From contig NZ_JADLJL010000005.1 of NCBI RefSeq assembly GCF_015680235.1, forward strand, positions 165,924 to 229,923: a stretch of 64,000 bases of DNA, in the 5' to 3' direction. This DNA comes from Pseudomonas guariconensis (GTDB lineage: Bacteria > Pseudomonadota > Gammaproteobacteria > Pseudomonadales > Pseudomonadaceae). Within the stretch, counting starts at the first letter, position 1. Every line of letters starts with the position of its first letter. This document shows, one piece after another, positions 23,960-32,660 of this stretch. The position numbers and the translations under genes are program-made. The notes under the pieces are model-generated. The model had not been told where the DNA came from. It worked only from the letters and a program-made list of their open reading frames with translations, and made no database searches.

Positions 23960-24400
23960 TCAGTCGGGAATGCGCAGCACCTGCCCCGGGTAGATCTTGT
24001 CCGGATGCTTGAGCATCGGCTTGTTGGCCTCGAAGATCTTGTTGTATTTGTTGGCATCGCCGTACTCGGCCTTGGCGATGGCACTGAGGGTGTCCCCCTT
24101 TTTCACCGTGACGAAGCGCGCAGCCTGGGCAACCGGCCCGGTGACGGTGATCTGGTCGTCCACCGTGGCGACACCGTCGATGTTGCCCGCGGCCAGAATG
24201 ATCTTCTCCTTCTCCTCCTGGCTGGCGACCTCGCCTTTGAGGATGATCGTGTCGCCCTCGACCGTGGCGGAAATGCTCGGGTTGCCCAGGCCAACACTTT
24301 CCACATGCTTCTTGAGTTGCTCCTCGGCATTGGCGTTACCGGGGGTCAGCAGGTCGATCAGCTTTTCGCCGGCTTCCTTCACGAAACTGAACAGGCTCAT
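23960..24400 (-). CDS. kbp: BON-LysM protein (Kbp/YgaU-like potassium-binding protein)
   Basis: A 146-residue protein. A BON domain (about 25-90, ISATVEGDTIILKGEVASQE) is followed by a LysM domain (about 97-145, VKKGDTLSAIAKAEYGD and IYPGQVLRIPD). This matches E. coli Kbp (YgaU), a small K+-sensing/binding protein, in both length and architecture. There is no signal peptide, also as in Kbp. The start ATG 24400 is the only one that gives the family N-terminus (MSLFSFVKEAGEKL), with GGAGTGTGAG ahead as SD. Confidence 0.88.
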   Translation of the reverse strand: MSLFSFVKEAGEKLIDLLTPGNANAEEQLKKHVESVGLGNPSISATVEGDTIILKGEVASQEEKEKIILAAGNIDGVATVDDQITVTGPVAQAARFVTVKKGDTLSAIAKAEYGDANKYNKIFEANKPMLKHPDKIYPGQVLRIPD

Positions 24401-24574
24401 CTCACACTCCTTGATGGTGAATTCCAGGAAGCAGGAGTCTAGGACAGCTTTGCCCAATTTGCCGCCCAAGAACCGATCAACCCGCTCTATCACCGCATAG
24501 AACCTGGCAACTGGACGCCAGTGCCTCAGGGGCATAGGCTTGTGCCGTAACCAAGCCGCCGGTGATCCACCCTG

Positions 24575-25417
24575 ATGAACAGCAACCCCCCGGTCTGCGC
24601 GGCGTCCATGCCTGCTGCCTTGCCGGCTGCCAGCAATACCTACGACTACGTGCAGCTCACCGATGGTGCGGCAGGCGCGACGCCGCTCGCCGAGGAAGTC
24701 GCCCTGGCCATCGCCTACAACGGCCTGAACCAGGCGGTAATGCTGGTCAGCCCGACCGACCTGGAAGACTTCGCGGTCGGCTTCAGCGTCGGCAGCGGCA
24801 TCGTCGAAAGCACTGATGAAATCTATGACGTGAAGCTGTCCGGCAGCGGCTCGGCCCTGTATGCGGACCTCGAGATCTCCAGCCGCGCGTTCTGGAACCT
24901 GAAGAACCAACGCCGCCAGTTGGCCGGCACCAGCGGTTGCGGCCTGTGCGGCGTCGAAGCGCTGGAGCAGGCACTGCCGGAGTTGGCCGATCTGCCCGGT
25001 GCGCCGCTGCCGCCTGCCCAATGGCTGGCCGGCCTGCGCCAGCGCATCGATGCCTATCAACCCTTGGGGCAGCACTGCGGCGCGGTGCATGCGGCCTTGT
25101 TCATGGACCGCCAGGGTCAACTGTTGATGGGCCGCGAAGATATCGGCCGGCACAACGCCCTGGACAAGCTGATCGGCGCCCTGCTGCGCCAGCGCATCGA
25201 CACAGACGGCGGCCTGGCCATCGTCACCAGCCGCTGTAGCCTGGAATTGATCCAGAAGGTGTTGCGCGCGGGCATCCAGACCTTGGTCAGCCTCTCGGCC
25301 CCCACCGGCCTGGCGCTGCAATGGGCGCGCAAACACAACCTCAACCTGATCCACCTGCCCAAGCACAGCCCGCCGCGCGTGTTCAGCCCGACCACTGAGG
25401 CTGGCAATCAGCCATAA
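24575..25417 (+). CDS. fdhD: Formate dehydrogenase accessory sulfurtransferase FdhD
   Basis: A 280-residue protein that transfers sulfur from IscS to the molybdenum cofactor of formate dehydrogenase. The essential CxxC is present as GCGLCG (C122, C125). Other conserved stretches are EDFAVGF, GREDIGRHNALDKLIG and SRCSLELIQK. No fdh structural genes are nearby. A strong hairpin terminator follows directly. Confidence 0.94.
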   Translation: MNSNPPVCAASMPAALPAASNTYDYVQLTDGAAGATPLAEEVALAIAYNGLNQAVMLVSPTDLEDFAVGFSVGSGIVESTDEIYDVKLSGSGSALYADLEISSRAFWNLKNQRRQLAGTSGCGLCGVEALEQALPELADLPGAPLPPAQWLAGLRQRIDAYQPLGQHCGAVHAALFMDRQGQLLMGREDIGRHNALDKLIGALLRQRIDTDGGLAIVTSRCSLELIQKVLRAGIQTLVSLSAPTGLALQWARKHNLNLIHLPKHSPPRVFSPTTEAGNQP

Positions 25418-25447
25418 AAAAGCCCTGTCCGGGGTGGGCAGGGCTTG
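25418..25447 (+). terminator. Rho-independent terminator after fdhD
   Basis: AAGCCCTGTCC pairs with GGGCAGGGCTT (one T-G wobble) around a short GGGT loop, with an A-tract to the left and GGTT to the right. It starts at the fdhD stop codon. Confidence 0.85.
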
Positions 25448-25605
25448 GTTACAAATAGCTCAGACACGCAAAAATGAAGAAAGTTCCACATGAAAAACAA
25501 TAACTTAGAGAATTGTGTACAACTCGTGCTACTCGTCGGATTTCAATTGCCAGACGCCTCGCCGAGCCTCACATTCGCCTCGTCATCCCTATGAGGCTCT
25601 CTTGA

Positions 25606-26094
25606 ATGAAGAAGTACTCCTCGATTCTGTTGTTGTCCTTTAGCCTGCTCAGCGGCGTTGCCATGGCAGGCGGCAATACCGAGGCCGGCATTGGCGGCGC
25701 ATTGGGTGGGGTACTCGGCTCCGTAGTGGGCAACTCCATCGGTGGTAGCACCGGCGGCGCCATTGGTGCTGGTCTGGGCGGCGCGGCCGGCGGTGCCCTG
25801 GGTGCCGATAAGCGCCAGCGCGGTGAAGCCGCTATCGGTGGCGCACTGGGCGCTGCAGGCGGTAACGTGGTCGGCCGCTCGATGGGCGGTACCACCGGTA
25901 GCCACATCGGTGCAGCCGCAGGCGGCGGCGTTGGTGGCGCACTGGGTAACTACCTGGGGAACAGGGCCGACGAAGACGATTGGGACGATCGCCGTCGCTA
26001 CCGTCGTGGCTATGACGACGACCGCCGTCACTGGGACCGCGGCCACCACTATGGCCATCGCAAGCACAAGCGCCACTGGCGTTATGACGACTGA
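25606..26094 (+). CDS. Glycine-zipper outer-membrane/periplasmic protein
   Basis: A 162-residue protein with a signal peptide (ILLLSFSLLSGVAMA). A long glycine/alanine-rich region (about 25-120) repeats the GxxxG pattern (e.g. GGALGGVLGSVVGN, GGAIGAGLGGAAGG). The tail is basic and His/Arg/Tyr-rich (about 125-162). Glycine zippers drive membrane helix packing, as in SlyB/OsmB-type proteins, but this one has no lipobox. Function unknown. The low-complexity stretch also creates a long false open frame on the opposite strand. Flanked by terminators on both sides, it is monocistronic. Confidence 0.82.
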   Translation: MKKYSSILLLSFSLLSGVAMAGGNTEAGIGGALGGVLGSVVGNSIGGSTGGAIGAGLGGAAGGALGADKRQRGEAAIGGALGAAGGNVVGRSMGGTTGSHIGAAAGGGVGGALGNYLGNRADEDDWDDRRRYRRGYDDDRRHWDRGHHYGHRKHKRHWRYDD

Positions 26095-26118
26095 TCGCTG
26101 AACAGCTCAGTCCACAAG

Positions 26119-26148
26119 AAGGCCCTGCCCTGACCGGCAGGGCCTTTT
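26119..26148 (+). terminator. Rho-independent terminator
   Basis: AAGGCCCTGCC and GGCAGGGCCTT form a perfect stem around CTGACC, followed by TTTCG. It serves the glycine-zipper gene and, in the other orientation, lies just past the thioesterase stop. Confidence 0.88.
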
Positions 26149-26168
26149 CGTTTGCGGCAGACCGATGT

Positions 26169-26603
26169 TCAGCCGTTGAGCTGCAGGCCCGCCAGGGTCA
26201 TGTGCAATGCATCGGTCAAGGCCACTGGCTGGCCGGTAGCCCGCGTCACGAATACCTGCACCAAGGTGCCGGCTGCCAAGGCCTGCGCCTCGCCGGGGCG
26301 GAACAGCGCCAAGCGGTATTCCACCGTGCTGCCCGCCAGGCGCGCCACACCCAGGCCCACCTCCAACACATCGGGAAACCCCGGCAAGGCATAGAACTGT
26401 GCCGCCGAACTGATCACCACCCCCGCCAACTCGCCGTCACGCAGGTCCAGCTCGGCCTGCTCCACGAGGAACGCCTGCAGTGCCGTCTCGAAATAACCAT
26501 GCACCGTGGCGCCGGCGATGTGGCCGTTGAGGTCGTTATCTTGAGGGCGGGTGAGGATGGGGTGGAAATGGTTGAAATGGCTGCGTTGAGGAGATTCGGT
26601 CAT
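26169..26603 (-). CDS. Acyl-CoA thioesterase (4HBT/hotdog family)
   Basis: About 144 residues of the 4-hydroxybenzoyl-CoA thioesterase-like hotdog family. Near the start it has ILTRPQDNDLNGHIAGATVH, in which the Asp/His region corresponds to the 4HBT active site (usually DxNxHvNN). The body ends with GTLVQVFVTRATGQPVAL. The substrate is unknown. ATG 26603 (MTESPQRSHF) gives the family N-terminus; ATG 26627 (MSTSPDNP) is equally possible because neither has a strong SD. Confidence 0.8.
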   Translation of the reverse strand: MTESPQRSHFNHFHPILTRPQDNDLNGHIAGATVHGYFETALQAFLVEQAELDLRDGELAGVVISSAAQFYALPGFPDVLEVGLGVARLAGSTVEYRLALFRPGEAQALAAGTLVQVFVTRATGQPVALTDALHMTLAGLQLNG

Positions 26604-26667
26604 GGGGTTGTCCGGGCTTGTCGACATGACAAGGAAGCTTCCCACAAACCTTTGGGAAGGCCTATAG

Positions 26668-26868
26668 TCGCGTGCCCATGAAGCGGCGTATGACGCTTGG
26701 CTTCTCGATCAGGTCCAGGCCAGCCTCGCTGATACCGCAGCGCCAATCAGCGACGAAGACACCAGCGGCACTTTGCCCAACGCTGCGCTGCGCTCAAGGC
26801 CAAGGGACGCTGATGCGCCTGCAACAATGGCCTTGAGCAGAATGAAAAAGGTCATACCGGTCAGTTAA
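26668..26868 (+). pseudogene. Remnant of a small antitoxin/stability-determinant gene
   Basis: In one frame the sequence reads AHEAAYDAWLLDQVQASLAD then TAAPISDED before drifting into unrelated residues and a TAA. This resembles the core of small 'stability determinant'/RelB-type antitoxins of type II modules, which typically contain YDAWFRxxVQASLxDPRPxIxHDEVM. The frame is closed upstream by TAG with no start codon and no partner toxin gene follows, so it looks like a decayed fragment. The match is from memory of the family pattern; confidence is modest. Confidence 0.4.
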
Positions 26869-26872
26869 GCAA

Positions 26873-26998
26873 TTGGGGCCGCTACGCGCCCCATCGCGGG
26901 ACAAGCCCGCTCCTACAGGGGCCCCACCACTGGTAAGGTGCACGTGATCCTGTAGGAGCGGGCTTGTCCCGCGATGGGCTGCATAGCAGCCCCAATGA
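26873..26998. repeat. REP pair (GCGGGACAAGCCCGC family)
   Basis: Inverted copies reading ATCGCGGGACAAGCCCGCTC and GAGCGGGCTTGTCCCGCGAT are each bounded by GGGGCCGCTACGC or GCAGCCCC arms. They lie between the antitoxin remnant and the pckA 3' end. Confidence 0.85.
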
Positions 26999-27018
26999 TG
27001 TGCCGAGTAGCTTAACGC

Positions 27019-28560
27019 TTACAGCTGCGGACCAGCGGCCTTGATGGCCTCGGAGACATCGAACTTCTGGAAGTTCTCGATGAACAGCTTGGCCAGGCCC
27101 TTGGCGGCTTCGTCGTAGGCAGCCGAGTCAGCCCAGGTGTTGCGTGGGTTGAGCAGGACGGTCTCGACGCCCGGAACGGCCTTCGGCACGTCCAGGTTGA
27201 TGATGTCCAGGTGCTCGGTCTCGGCACCGACCAGGGCACCGCTCTGGATCGCGGCGATCACGGCACGGGTGGTCGGGATGCTGAAGCGCTTGCCGACACC
27301 GTAGCCACCACCGGTCCAGCCGGTGTTGACCAGGTACACCTTGGAGCCGAAGCCCTTGATGCGCTTGATCAGCAGCTCGGCGTATTCGCCGGCCGGGCGC
27401 GGGAAGAACGGTGCGCCGAAGCAGGTGGAGAAGGTCGACTTGATGCCGCCGCCCGAGCCCATTTCGGTGGAACCGACCAGCGCGGTGTAGCCGGACAGGA
27501 AGTGGTAGGCCGCCTGCTCGTTGTTCAGGATCGACACCGGAGGCAGTACACCGGTCAGGTCGCAGGTCAGGAAGATGACCGCGTTCGGCTCGCCGCCCAG
27601 GTTCTTCTCGGAACGCTTCTCGACGTGCTCCAGCGGGTAGGCGGCGCGGCTGTTCTGGGTCAGGCTGCCATCGGCATAGTCGGCGTGCTTGGCGTCGTCG
27701 AGGACGACGTTTTCCAGCACCGCGCCATGCTTGATGGCTTTCCAGATGACCGGCTCGTTCTTCTCGGACAGGTCGATGCACTTGGCGTAGCAGCCACCTT
27801 CGATGTTGAAGACCACGCCTTCGCCCCAGCCGTGCTCGTCGTCACCGATCAGGTAGCGGCTTTCGTCGGCAGACAGGGTGGTCTTGCCGGTGCCGGACAG
27901 GCCGAAGAACAGAGTCACATCGCCTGCCTCGCCGATGTTGGCGGCGCAGTGCATCGGCAGTACGTCGGCGGCCGGCAGCAGGAAGTTCTGCACGGAGAAC
28001 ATGGCCTTCTTCATTTCACCGGCGTAGCGCATGCCAGCGATCAGCACCTTCTTCTGGGCGAAGTTGATGATGACGCAGCCATCGGAGTTGGTGCCGTCGC
28101 GCTCGGGAACGCACTCGAAGTTGGCGACGTTCAGCACCTGCCATTCTTCACGGCCAGCCGGGTTGTACTGGGCCGGGTTGATGAACAGGCAACGGCCGAA
28201 CAGGTTCTGCCAGGCAGTCTGGGTGGTCATCTTGACGGCCAGGTAGTGCTCGGCGGCAGCCCCTACGTGAACGTGGGAAACGAAGTGCTCTTGGGCGTTG
28301 TTGAACGCCTCGACGCGAGCCCACAGGGCATCGAACTTGTCAGCCGGGAACTTGCGGTTGATCGGGCCCCAGGCGATGGCAGCAGAGGTGCTGGGCTCGT
28401 CGACGATGAAACGGTCAGCTGGCGAACGGCCGGTACGATGACCGGTTTTCACGACCAGTGCGCCAGTATCGGCCAGCTCGCCTTCACCGCGGGACAGCGC
28501 TTCTTTTACCAGCTCATCGACGGTCAGGTCGGTGTACACGGTGTTGTTGGCTTGCGTCAT
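27019..28560 (-). CDS. pckA: Phosphoenolpyruvate carboxykinase (ATP) PckA
   Basis: A 513-residue cytoplasmic enzyme converting oxaloacetate + ATP to PEP + CO2 + ADP, the gluconeogenic entry step on organic acids. The P-loop is [13 protein letters not shown], the metal/kinase-2 region [10 protein letters not shown], and the substrate-binding part [13 protein letters not shown]. The length fits ATP-type PckA. The start ATG 28560 ([12 protein letters not shown]) is preceded by GGGGTATCTC. It is downstream of hslO on the same strand, separated by a terminator-like hairpin, and a possible leader hairpin lies at 28604-28630. Confidence 0.97.
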   Translation of the reverse strand: MTQANNTVYTDLTVDELVKEALSRGEGELADTGALVVKTGHRTGRSPADRFIVDEPSTSAAIAWGPINRKFPADKFDALWARVEAFNNAQEHFVSHVHVGAAAEHYLAVKMTTQTAWQNLFGRCLFINPAQYNPAGREEWQVLNVANFECVPERDGTNSDGCVIINFAQKKVLIAGMRYAGEMKKAMFSVQNFLLPAADVLPMHCAANIGEAGDVTLFFGLSGTGKTTLSADESRYLIGDDEHGWGEGVVFNIEGGCYAKCIDLSEKNEPVIWKAIKHGAVLENVVLDDAKHADYADGSLTQNSRAAYPLEHVEKRSEKNLGGEPNAVIFLTCDLTGVLPPVSILNNEQAAYHFLSGYTALVGSTEMGSGGGIKSTFSTCFGAPFFPRPAGEYAELLIKRIKGFGSKVYLVNTGWTGGGYGVGKRFSIPTTRAVIAAIQSGALVGAETEHLDIINLDVPKAVPGVETVLLNPRNTWADSAAYDEAAKGLAKLFIENFQKFDVSEAIKAAGPQL

Positions 28561-28603
28561 GAGATACCCCATCCGGCCCGAGGCCGAGTGCTCCAAACGT
28601 TTT

Positions 28604-28630
28604 GTAGTCGTCTGTTTTAAACTACTACAG
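28604..28630 (-). promoter_or_regulatory. Inverted repeat in the pckA upstream region
   Basis: TGTAGT and ACTACTACA flank an AT-rich CGTCTGTTTTAA core, about 45 bp ahead of the pckA start. It could be a 5'-UTR hairpin or a regulator site; no known consensus was recognised. Confidence 0.35.
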
Positions 28631-28664
28631 CGAAAAAAGTGGCCGGATTATGCCAGAAAAGCCC

Positions 28665-28728
28665 AAAAAAAGTAGGCCCCTCCTGTCAGAACTGCGCTTT
28701 TGCGCAATTCGACAGGAGATTCTCCTGT
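28665..28728 (-). terminator. Compound hairpin/terminator downstream of hslO
   Basis: Read on the minus strand, CTCCTGTC...GACAGGAG (28718-28711 with 28687-28680) encloses an inner TGCGC-AAAA-GCGCA hairpin, and seven T follow at 28671-28665. The same 28711-28718 arm can instead pair with 28721-28728 (ACAGGAGA/TCTCCTGT), giving two mutually exclusive folds. Confidence 0.65.
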
Positions 28729-28739
28729 AGTTAAACGTT

Positions 28740-29639
28740 TCAGTGCTGAGTATCTGACGGCGGCTCGGTGCCGCCACCGGCAAACAATTGCGCCACATCG
28801 CTCGTATCGAAGAAATAGCGCTCGTTGCAGAACTGGCAATCGATCTCGACCTTGCCGCCGCATTCCTCGACCAGGGCCTTGGCATCCTGCTCGCCGAGGC
28901 TCACCAGGGCGTTGCCGGAACGATCGCGCGAGCAGCTGCAACGGAAGCGCAGCGGCTGGATGTCGAACAGGCGCACGGCGTCTTCGTGATAAAGGCGATG
29001 CAGCAGCGTTTCGTTGTCCAGCGACCACTCTTCAGGTTTCAACGTGCTGGCCAGGGCAACCACATGCTGCCAGCTTCCTTCACGCTCTTCGTCGTCAGGC
29101 TGGCGGTCGCGGGGCAGCTGCTGCAGCAGCAGGCCACGAGCCTTGCCGCCCTCTGCATTGAGCCAGAAGCGGGTATTGAGCTGCTGCGACTGCACGAAGT
29201 AGTTGGTGAAGCATTCGGACAGGTTGGCGCCATCGAGGTCGACGGTGCCCTGGTAGCGCTGGCCTTTGATTGGGTCGATGGTCAAAGTCAGGTGGCCGTC
29301 GGGCATCAGTTGGGCCAGGGTCGCGTCAGCGGGAATCTGGTCTTCCTCGTAGCGCGCCATGCCGCGGATATCACGGTCGCCCGAGCATTCCACCATCAAC
29401 AGGGGGATAGGGCCGGCCGAGCGCGCCTGGAGAATCAGCAGGCCATCGAACTTGAGTGCACCCACTAGCAAGGCGGTGGCGGCCATCAGCTCGCCGAGCA
29501 GCGAGGCGACGGGTTGTGGGTAAGGGTGACGGGCCAGGACGTCGGCGTAGCTCTGGTCGAGCGCCACCCACTCGCCGCGGATATCGCGGTCGTCGAAGAT
29601 GAAACGCTGGGTGAAATCGGTATCAGGCAAATCGCTCAT
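28740..29639 (-). CDS. hslO: Redox-regulated chaperone Hsp33
   Basis: A 299-residue cytoplasmic holdase activated by oxidation. The zinc-switch cysteines are present as CSC (C234, C236) and CQFC (C268, C271), the CxC...CxxC pattern of Hsp33. The N-terminal domain contains [15 protein letters not shown] and a central [12 protein letters not shown]. It lies upstream of pckA on the same strand, an order shared with P. aeruginosa. Confidence 0.96.
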   Translation of the reverse strand: MSDLPDTDFTQRFIFDDRDIRGEWVALDQSYADVLARHPYPQPVASLLGELMAATALLVGALKFDGLLILQARSAGPIPLLMVECSGDRDIRGMARYEEDQIPADATLAQLMPDGHLTLTIDPIKGQRYQGTVDLDGANLSECFTNYFVQSQQLNTRFWLNAEGGKARGLLLQQLPRDRQPDDEEREGSWQHVVALASTLKPEEWSLDNETLLHRLYHEDAVRLFDIQPLRFRCSCSRDRSGNALVSLGEQDAKALVEECGGKVEIDCQFCNERYFFDTSDVAQLFAGGGTEPPSDTQH

Positions 29640-29746
29640 AGGTTCTGGCTATCTAAAAATGATGACAAAATGATTACAAGGGTTTACGAGGCCCTGTTGG
29701 AGAGCATTCACGAAATGCTCAAACCCGCTGGTAATAGAGGTATTTT

Positions 29747-30547
29747 ATGGACAATCGACCACTGTTCCAAGCAAGGTGGTCCTGGGGACCTTTGCTGACC
29801 TGCACCTTGGTGTCTGTTGCATTACTGTGTTTCTGGTTATGGCCCATTGGCCAGATCTTGTGCCTGACTTTCGACGAATGGCTGTTCCACAGCCTCAATG
29901 CGCCACTGGCCGATAACACTGCCTGGCGCTACATCTGGACCGTCGGCAGCCTGCGCCCCTTCGATATCGTCGTCGGCCTCATCCTGCTGGCCCTGCTGAT
30001 TCGAGGTAATTGGGTGTTCAAGGCTGGCCAGGTACGCGAGGCCTTCCTGGGCTTTCTCGTCACGTTGATCCTATTAGTGGTGATTCGCGCGCTGTTTTCC
30101 AAGTGGGTGGCGATCATGGGCTGGCAACATAACAGCCCATCGATGGTCTTCGACAACGTCGTCCACCTCAGCGACTACTACCCGAACCTGGAAGCGAAAT
30201 GGGAACTCAAGGACCGCTCCAGCCAGAGCTTTCCTGGTGACCACGCCTCGGTGCTGCTGATCTGGGCGCTGTTCATGAACCTGTTCAGCCGTGGGTTGGT
30301 ACAGCGTCTGGTCATATGGGGATTGGCGCTGCTGTTCATGCTGCCGCGCCTGGTGGCCGGCGCCCACTGGGGGCAGGACGACTACATTGGCGGATTGCTG
30401 ATGGCAGTGCTGGCCCTGGGCTGGAGTTGTTATACGCCGCTGGCGGCCAAGGCCAGCGCGGCGTTGATGCGCTGGACAGCGCCGGTGTTCGGGGTGTTGG
30501 CGCGTTTGCCGGTGATCGGCCGGATGAGCGTGGTACGCGCGGCCTGA
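29747..30547 (+). CDS. PAP2-family membrane phosphatase
   Basis: A 266-residue integral membrane protein with about six hydrophobic segments. PAP2 motifs are visible: KDRSSQSFPGDHAS (motifs 1 and 2 region) and GAHWGQDDYIGG (motif 3). Such enzymes dephosphorylate lipid phosphates, e.g. phosphatidic acid, undecaprenyl pyrophosphate or lipid A-linked groups; the substrate here is not known. It is divergent from hslO, and its 3' end faces hslR across a REP. Confidence 0.88.
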   Translation: MDNRPLFQARWSWGPLLTCTLVSVALLCFWLWPIGQILCLTFDEWLFHSLNAPLADNTAWRYIWTVGSLRPFDIVVGLILLALLIRGNWVFKAGQVREAFLGFLVTLILLVVIRALFSKWVAIMGWQHNSPSMVFDNVVHLSDYYPNLEAKWELKDRSSQSFPGDHASVLLIWALFMNLFSRGLVQRLVIWGLALLFMLPRLVAGAHWGQDDYIGGLLMAVLALGWSCYTPLAAKASAALMRWTAPVFGVLARLPVIGRMSVVRAA

Positions 30548-30566
30548 GCGGTCAGCGGCCTTGCAG

Positions 30567-30600
30567 CCCAATCGCCGGCAAGCCGGCGATCGGGCCGCAA
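30567..30600. repeat. Single REP element
   Basis: CAATCGCCGGCAAGCCGGCG lies between the convergent PAP2 and hslR genes. Confidence 0.75.
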
Positions 30601-30609
30601 CACAGCCTC

Positions 30610-31011
30610 TTAGTCGTAACTGCCCTGCAACTGGTGGATCTGCCGCCGCTGCTTCTTGGTCGGGCGACCGTCGGTGGTGATGCCCATGGCCCCGGCCTTG
30701 CGCATTTCGGCCGCCTGCTCGCGCTTGCGCACGCTCTCCTGGGTCTCCTCGTACAGCGCCTGCGCCTCTGGCGCGCCACGGCGCACGCCGGAAAGCGCCT
30801 TGACCACCACGGTGCGTTCGTCGAAGCCTGTGCGCAGTACAAACTCATCGCCCACCCGCGGCTCCTTGCCCGGCTTGCAACGCTCGCCACGGCAATGCAC
30901 CTTGCCGCTTTCGATCGCGGCCTTGGCCAATGCGCGGGTTTTGTAGAACCGTGCCGCCCACAGCCATTTGTCCAAGCGGACCTTGTCGTCGTCTTCTGGC
31001 TTGTGTGCCAT
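30610..31011 (-). CDS. hslR: Ribosome-associated heat-shock protein Hsp15 (S4 domain)
   Basis: A 133-residue RNA-binding protein. An S4 domain at the N-terminus (VRLDKWLWAARFYKTRALAK, then GKVHCRGERCKPG) is followed by a basic C-terminal tail. Hsp15 binds stalled 50S subunits carrying nascent chains after heat stress. The gene order with hslO and rimK matches P. aeruginosa. Confidence 0.93.
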   Translation of the reverse strand: MAHKPEDDDKVRLDKWLWAARFYKTRALAKAAIESGKVHCRGERCKPGKEPRVGDEFVLRTGFDERTVVVKALSGVRRGAPEAQALYEETQESVRKREQAAEMRKAGAMGITTDGRPTKKQRRQIHQLQGSYD

Positions 31012-31120
31012 CCCGATACCTCGAATTCTGTCTTTAACGGAACTGTACTACCGTAACTTGCGGATGCAAAAAGTCCGCGCCGTGCTTACAGTTCACCACC
31101 TCATCCGCAGGGTGTGTTTC

Positions 31121-31603
31121 GTGAAGACATTTGACCATCTGACTGTGATCGGCCTGCGCGAGTGGGTCGCCCTGCCCGACCTCGGCCTGGCGGGCCTGCG
31201 CGCCAAGATCGACACTGGCGCCAGCACCTCCAGCCTGCACGCCACCGACGTGGAGCCGTTCGAGCGCGACGGCCAGCCCTGGGTACGCTTCACCGCTCAC
31301 CTGGGGTCGGTGGTGCAGCTGCGCCATCGTCGTTGCGAGGCGCCGCTGGTCACGATGAAAACCATCAAGAGCTCCAACGGCCAAGCCCAGGTCCGCTACG
31401 TGATCCGTACGCCGCTCGCGCTGGGCGACCGGGTCTGGGAAGTGGAATTCACCCTCGCTTGCCGCAAGAACATGCGCTACCGGCTGCTACTGGGCTCCAA
31501 GGCGCTGATCCATGGCCAGCTGGTGGTCAACCCCGGCCTGAAGTACGTCCAGGACAAACCGGCCTTTCCGGCCACCCTTTCCCCTGTTACAGGTGCTGCA
31601 TGA
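31121..31603 (+). CDS. rimB: Retropepsin-like ATP-dependent zinc protease of the rim operon (RimB)
   Basis: A 160-residue protein of the RimK-associated aspartic-protease-like family. The active-site region reads [14 protein letters not shown] (D-T-G, the retropepsin triad) and a later [15 protein letters not shown] completes the fold. In Pseudomonas, RimB acts with the glutamate ligase RimK to modify ribosomal protein S6 and alter translation. I chose the GTG at 31121 because AGGGTG precedes it by six bases; an ATG further up adds an unrelated leader. Its stop overlaps the rimK start (ATGA). Confidence 0.85.
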   Translation: MKTFDHLTVIGLREWVALPDLGLAGLRAKIDTGASTSSLHATDVEPFERDGQPWVRFTAHLGSVVQLRHRRCEAPLVTMKTIKSSNGQAQVRYVIRTPLALGDRVWEVEFTLACRKNMRYRLLLGSKALIHGQLVVNPGLKYVQDKPAFPATLSPVTGAA

Positions 31604-32505
31604 AGATCGCTGTGCTATCGCGCAACCCGCGTCTGTATTCCACCCGCCGCCTGGTCGAAGCCGGTACCCAGCGCGGTCATGAAATGGTGGTGATCGATAC
31701 CTTGCGTGCGTACATGAACATCGCCAGCCACAAGCCGCAGATCCACTACCGTGGCAAACCGCTGGAAGGCTTCGATGCGGTGATTCCGCGCATCGGCGCG
31801 TCGGTCACCTTCTATGGCTGCGCGGTGCTGCGCCAATTCGAGATGATGGGGGTCTACCCACTCAACGAGTCGGTGGCCATCGCCCGCTCGCGAGACAAGC
31901 TGCGCTCGCTGCAACTGCTGTCGCGACGCGGCGTCGGCCTGCCGATCACCGGCTTCGCCCATTCGCCGGACGACATTCCCGACCTGATCCAGATGGTCAA
32001 TGGCGCGCCGCTGGTGATCAAGGTGCTCGAAGGCACCCAGGGCATCGGCGTGGTGCTGTGTGAAACCACCAAGGCGGCCGAATCGGTGATCGAGGCCTTC
32101 ATGGGCCTCAAGCAGAACATCATGGTCCAGGAATACATCAAGGAAGCGGGCGGTGCCGATATCCGCTGCTTTGTCGTCGGCGACAAGGTCATCGCCTCGA
32201 TGAAGCGCCAGGCCAAGCCTGGCGAGTTCCGCTCCAACCTGCACCGCGGTGGGGTCGCCAGCCTGATCAAGATCACCCCGGAGGAGCGCATGACCGCCAT
32301 TCGCGCAGCCAAGGTCATGGGCCTGAGCGTGGCCGGCGTGGATATCCTGCGCTCCAATCATGGGCCGCTGGTGATGGAGGTGAATTCATCGCCCGGGTTG
32401 GAGGGCATCGAGGTCACCACCGGCAAGGACGTGGCCGGGATGATCATCGGGCACCTGGAGAAGAACGGCGGGCCCAACCAGACCCGGACCAAGGGCAAGG
32501 GGTAA
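31600..32505 (+). CDS. rimK: Ribosomal protein S6 glutamate ligase RimK
   Basis: A 301-residue ATP-grasp ligase adding glutamates to the S6 C-terminus. The N-terminus [18 protein letters not shown] is typical. ATP-grasp motifs include [30 protein letters not shown] and [14 protein letters not shown]. It is co-transcribed with rimB (4-base overlap). Length matches E. coli RimK (300). Confidence 0.96.
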   Translation: MKIAVLSRNPRLYSTRRLVEAGTQRGHEMVVIDTLRAYMNIASHKPQIHYRGKPLEGFDAVIPRIGASVTFYGCAVLRQFEMMGVYPLNESVAIARSRDKLRSLQLLSRRGVGLPITGFAHSPDDIPDLIQMVNGAPLVIKVLEGTQGIGVVLCETTKAAESVIEAFMGLKQNIMVQEYIKEAGGADIRCFVVGDKVIASMKRQAKPGEFRSNLHRGGVASLIKITPEERMTAIRAAKVMGLSVAGVDILRSNHGPLVMEVNSSPGLEGIEVTTGKDVAGMIIGHLEKNGGPNQTRTKGKG

Positions 32506-32508
32506 ACC

Positions 32509-32650
32509 CCAATCGCCGGCAAGCCGGCTCCCACAAGAAGCCTTGCGCCATCCCTGTGGGAGATCACCCAAAACTTTCGGGCTGCGCTGTCGCGCAAAGA
32601 GCAAACGGCCAGTGACGATCCGCTGTGGGAGCCGGCTTGCCGGCGATTGG
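32509..32650. repeat. REP pair with a non-repeat spacer
   Basis: Inverted copies of the GCCGGCAAGCCGGC family (about 32509-32535 and 32624-32650) bracket about 90 bp between the convergent rimK and envZ genes. Confidence 0.85.
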
Positions 32651-32660
32651 GTGGGGATGA

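Noticed and set aside
25543..26076. Threonine/alanine-rich minus-strand open frame opposite the glycine-zipper gene
   Set aside because: It arises from GGC/GCC repeats of the glycine-rich gene read backwards. The plus strand has a signal peptide and start context.
27211..28620. A 469-codon plus-strand open frame opposite pckA
   Set aside because: Antisense shadow of pckA, which has the full set of PEP carboxykinase motifs.
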